From the NCBI GenBank assembly GCA_032164295.1, contig JAJHTX010000006.1:1736001-1800000 (forward strand): DNA of 64,000 bases, written 5' to 3'. Origin of the DNA: Inonotus obliquus. Taxonomy: Eukaryota > Basidiomycota > Agaricomycetes > Hymenochaetales > Hymenochaetaceae. Below, one piece after another: positions 61,755-64,000 of the stretch; position 1 is the first letter of the stretch, and every line of letters begins with the position of its first letter. The notes under the pieces are model-generated. The model saw nothing but the letters and a program-made list of their open reading frames with translations. It had not been told where the DNA came from and did no database searches. Both the position numbers and the translations under genes were made by a program.

Positions 61755-62204
61755 TCAGCCTCGCCATATTTCAGAGTAAACTGGAGGTTCAGTACGATTG
61801 TCATCGCTGATTTCACTCAGAGCGAAGGTCGAGTTTCTAGCCTCTGTATGCTGTTGCCGGCTAGTATCAGTTCCATACGTCCACGCACGCTGTCCATCTC
61901 CTGCATCAGTGAAGAAATCTCTTGCGACGATAAGCCCGGGTCCGTTACCTACCCACCAGAGGGTGATAAAGTGGAATCTTCGTCTGGCTGCTCGACTATT
62001 GGCTCCTGGAGTGGTGGTGAACGCTGCTTTACCCATACTGTTCGTGGACTAGTTTCGAGTTCTGCTAGCTGTGAGGAAATATCAACGATGCGATCCAATG
62101 GAGGTATCAAACTTCTTCGGAGAGATTTCGCGTACTCTGCATATTGCTATCCTGTACTATCCAAGACTGACCCTTTATGCCTCGTGACATCAACTACTCC
62201 CGAA
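61755..62204 (-). pseudogene. Decayed partial copy of the repeat-membrane-protein gene, part 1
   Basis: It matches 59975-60420 at nucleotide level along most of its length. The final residues are conserved (FALSEISDDNRTEPPVYSEI against FAPSEVSDGNRAEPPAYSEV), but the upstream frame is broken by small insertions and deletions. It stops exactly at the hAT element and continues on its far side at 63813. Confidence 0.85.
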
Positions 62205-62699
62205 TAGGGTTCCGCAGCGTAGCGTAAAGTACGGAAGTGGGCCGTACGTACACATACGGAACGCTCTGAAATCGTATGAAGGAATAGGACTTACTTTATG
62301 GATCTGTACTATGCTAGTAATCCAAATTTAGGCGTAAACAACCGTATACTATATACGGCATACGGTCATGTGATAGGGATTAGCTGCGCGATCAGCTCAG
62401 CTGTGTCCATGCCGCAGCTCCTCGTTCTCTTGCCCCCACATGCCTCTGGTCATCCTGATCGCACATTGCAGACCCGGTGTTTGGTAGTAAGGGGTGTTGA
62501 TATATGTGGCTGGGAGGTGCGTATTCACATCACACAGTCCACATGAAGTGGATGCTCATAGCATATCGCATTGCAGAACATGAGCCTCAATTTTTTTTAG
62601 GTAGATGTATGGTGTTAGTGGAGGTAATTAAGGACATATTGGAATAGGATAGTTCGACACTTCTCTCCACTTGCCGCTCGGTCTTTACCATGAGCAACG

Positions 62700-62855
62700 A
62701 TGGATTTCAACTTGTCTCACGCAAAACGTCTAAACCGTGATGAGGTTGATGAAAGTAACATCATCTCTGAAAAACGGCCTCGTATTCAAGCTTCGTGGAG
62801 TCGACCAACCTACTGGTCCTGGACTGAGCAAGATACAAACTTCGAACCGCTTTGA
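62700..62855 (+). CDS. Short open frame at the 5' side of the hAT element
   Basis: 51 residues (MDFNLSHAKRLNRDEVDESN and on), ending FEPL. It may be the remnant first exon of the transposase or a short leader. There is no BED zinc finger. Expression is uncertain. Confidence 0.35.
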   Translation: MDFNLSHAKRLNRDEVDESNIISEKRPRIQASWSRPTYWSWTEQDTNFEPL

Positions 62856-62988
62856 AGCTCTATCTGATGTGGAGGACGACGCTGATTGAGGTCACTCTTT
62901 TCAATACGTCGCCATTCTTTATGTGGGCTGCCCGTGAGTCTAACTGACCCTTCTGCTCGCTCTAATTGATACTTATCTTAATAAATAG

Positions 62989-63615
62989 TCCTGGATCCAC
63001 GTATTTCATATACAGAGCTTCAGGATGATGCGGAAGGAGACGCCGCCTTGCTTCGACTTAATGAGGACTCAAGGTCGTCACTTGAACATCGCTTTGCAGC
63101 TCGGTATCCTTCAAGTACTTCAGCAAAGGACCAGAGCCATCGAAACGTTGTAATCACTAAGGGTGCAAACATGGATCCTGTCCAAAACGATAACGCTCTA
63201 TCCCCGTCCAAGAGCATGGTATTTGCTTTCATGGCAGGTTATGCCAGTGAGGAGGATACCAGTCCATTAGACGAACTCGTCACTTACTTCAGTATGAAAC
63301 GCGAAAAGTCTTGGGATGTTGGAGAACCAATTCCATGGTGGTCCGCACGCCGTGATCAGTTTACTCACTTGTCAAAGTTTGCGTGTGCGATCCATGCCAT
63401 TCCAGGTGAGTCGAAAACTTTCTTCTTGACATAATGACATGTAGAATATGTAATTGATGATCTTTGCAGGCTCCTCAGTCGCCGTCGAACGTGTATTCTC
63501 AGGAGGCAGAGATACTATTGCACTCCGTGGTGCCCGTCTGGGGTCAGAGACCATCACAACCCTTATGCTGGTGAAGCAATGGCTACGTTCGAAAGACAGA
63601 TCACACACTTCTTAA
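62989..63615 (+). pseudogene. hAT transposase C-terminal fragment (dimerisation domain)
   Basis: Two segments, 62989-63406 and 63470-63615, joined by a good GT-AG intron. It starts LDPRISYTELQDD, like the hAT block just before the C-terminal helix region. Then follow IPWWSARRDQFTHLSKFACA and, after the splice, SSVAVERVFSGGRDTIALRG, the hallmark of the hAT dimerisation domain. The catalytic RNase-H-like core (DDE residues) is missing, so this is a deletion derivative. The remaining frame is unbroken, so a truncated protein could still be made. Confidence 0.88.
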
Positions 63616-63812
63616 GGTATCTCTCTTATTTCTTGTTATTATATTGTGTACTTCCTTCTTGGTATCGTATATACGGCGTATTGCCGTATACTCCCGTTGC
63701 GTTTCCGTAGCTCACCCCAAAATGAAAAATACGGAGCGTAAAGCACGGATCGTAACACGTACTGTGTCTTATCTTTACGCGCGTACCTGTATACGTACGC
63801 TGCGGAACCCTA

Positions 63813-64000
63813 CTCCCGAAGAGAACATACCGGTTCCTCTAGTGTCCCTCATCGTCTCTCCATTTCGACGGAGCATTTGCATGTTCATCTTCTGAACTGG
63901 ATGCACCTTGAGGTCTGTCTCCCAGCTGTCCGGGGCGTCATAAACGAGGTAGTGCATACGGCCATTTGCACTGAATGCAATATTCCAATCGCAACCAAGA
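63813..64000 (-). pseudogene. Decayed partial copy of the repeat-membrane-protein gene, part 2
   Basis: Continues the copy beyond the hAT insertion. It aligns with 60423-60611 of the intact gene (shared segments such as CTGGATGCACCTTGAGGT and ATATTCCAATCGCAACCAAG-like sequence at the window edge). It probably extends past the window towards the membrane-helix coding part. Confidence 0.85.

Larger units (their letters stand above)
62205..63812. mobile_element. 1.6-kb hAT transposon, internally deleted, with 8-base target duplication
   Basis: The ends are the perfect 17-base inverted repeats TAGGGTTCCGCAGCGTA (62205-62221) and its complement (63796-63812). Both sides carry the direct repeat CTCCCGAA (62197-62204 and 63813-63820), which fits the hAT pattern nTnnnnAn. 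The element cuts a copy of the neighbouring gene, whose halves line up with the intact paralogue when the element and one repeat are removed. It encodes only the C-terminal part of a transposase. AT- and CG-rich subterminal repeats of ACGTA/TACG type are seen near both ends. Confidence 0.94.

Overview
This window looks like nuclear DNA from a mushroom-type (agaricomycete) basidiomycete. The genes are split by many short introns, mostly about 50-70 bases. They encode eukaryote-only proteins (MYST and GCN5 acetyltransferases, TFIIH p62, BRE1, Golgi CASP, a CSL/RBP-J factor). A small secreted GH45 enzyme and degenerate hAT transposons also fit a wood- or litter-associated basidiomycete. The organism call is an inference from gene content, not from a marker gene.

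Layout. 1-12.6 kb: a CSL-type transcription factor (1004-4287), 2.4 kb of simple-sequence DNA, an unknown two-helix membrane protein (6981-8091), the NuA4 acetyltransferase Esa1 on the minus strand (9058-10843), and a divergent unknown gene (10991-12601). 12.6-18.4 kb: 5.7 kb with no gene I can support. 18.4-29.8 kb: a dense block of formate dehydrogenase, Gcn5 (minus), a GH45 endoglucanase-like protein, an NmrA-like protein, a HAD/PHOSPHO-type phosphatase (minus) and TFIIH subunit Tfb1. 29.9-30.9 kb: a 1.0-kb hAT-like non-autonomous element. 31-43 kb: a small basic protein, CASP (minus), mitoribosomal uS9m, BRE1 (minus), and a single gene that joins allantoicase to ureidoglycolate lyase (minus). 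43.3-46.1 kb: a membrane-anchored alpha/beta hydrolase. 46.1-50.1 kb: gene-poor. 50-57 kb: a Crz1-like zinc-finger factor, another gene-poor stretch, and an amino-acid permease (minus). 57-64 kb: gene-poor, then a repeat-containing single-pass membrane protein (minus), a decayed partial copy of it, and a 1.6-kb hAT transposon inserted inside that copy with a perfect 8-base target duplication.

Functional themes. Three chromatin enzymes (Esa1, Gcn5, Bre1) and one general transcription factor subunit lie within 31 kb. This is probably chance linkage of housekeeping genes. The allantoicase/lyase gene puts the two final steps of allantoin use for nitrogen (allantoate to ureidoglycolate, then to glyoxylate plus urea) on one polypeptide. 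An E-box-like CACGTGA(C/T) sequence occurs 57-81 bases upstream of start codons in four promoters and 260 bases upstream in a fifth. Exon joins were worked out by hand from splice consensus, reading frame and family conservation. Joins I could not fix are marked.
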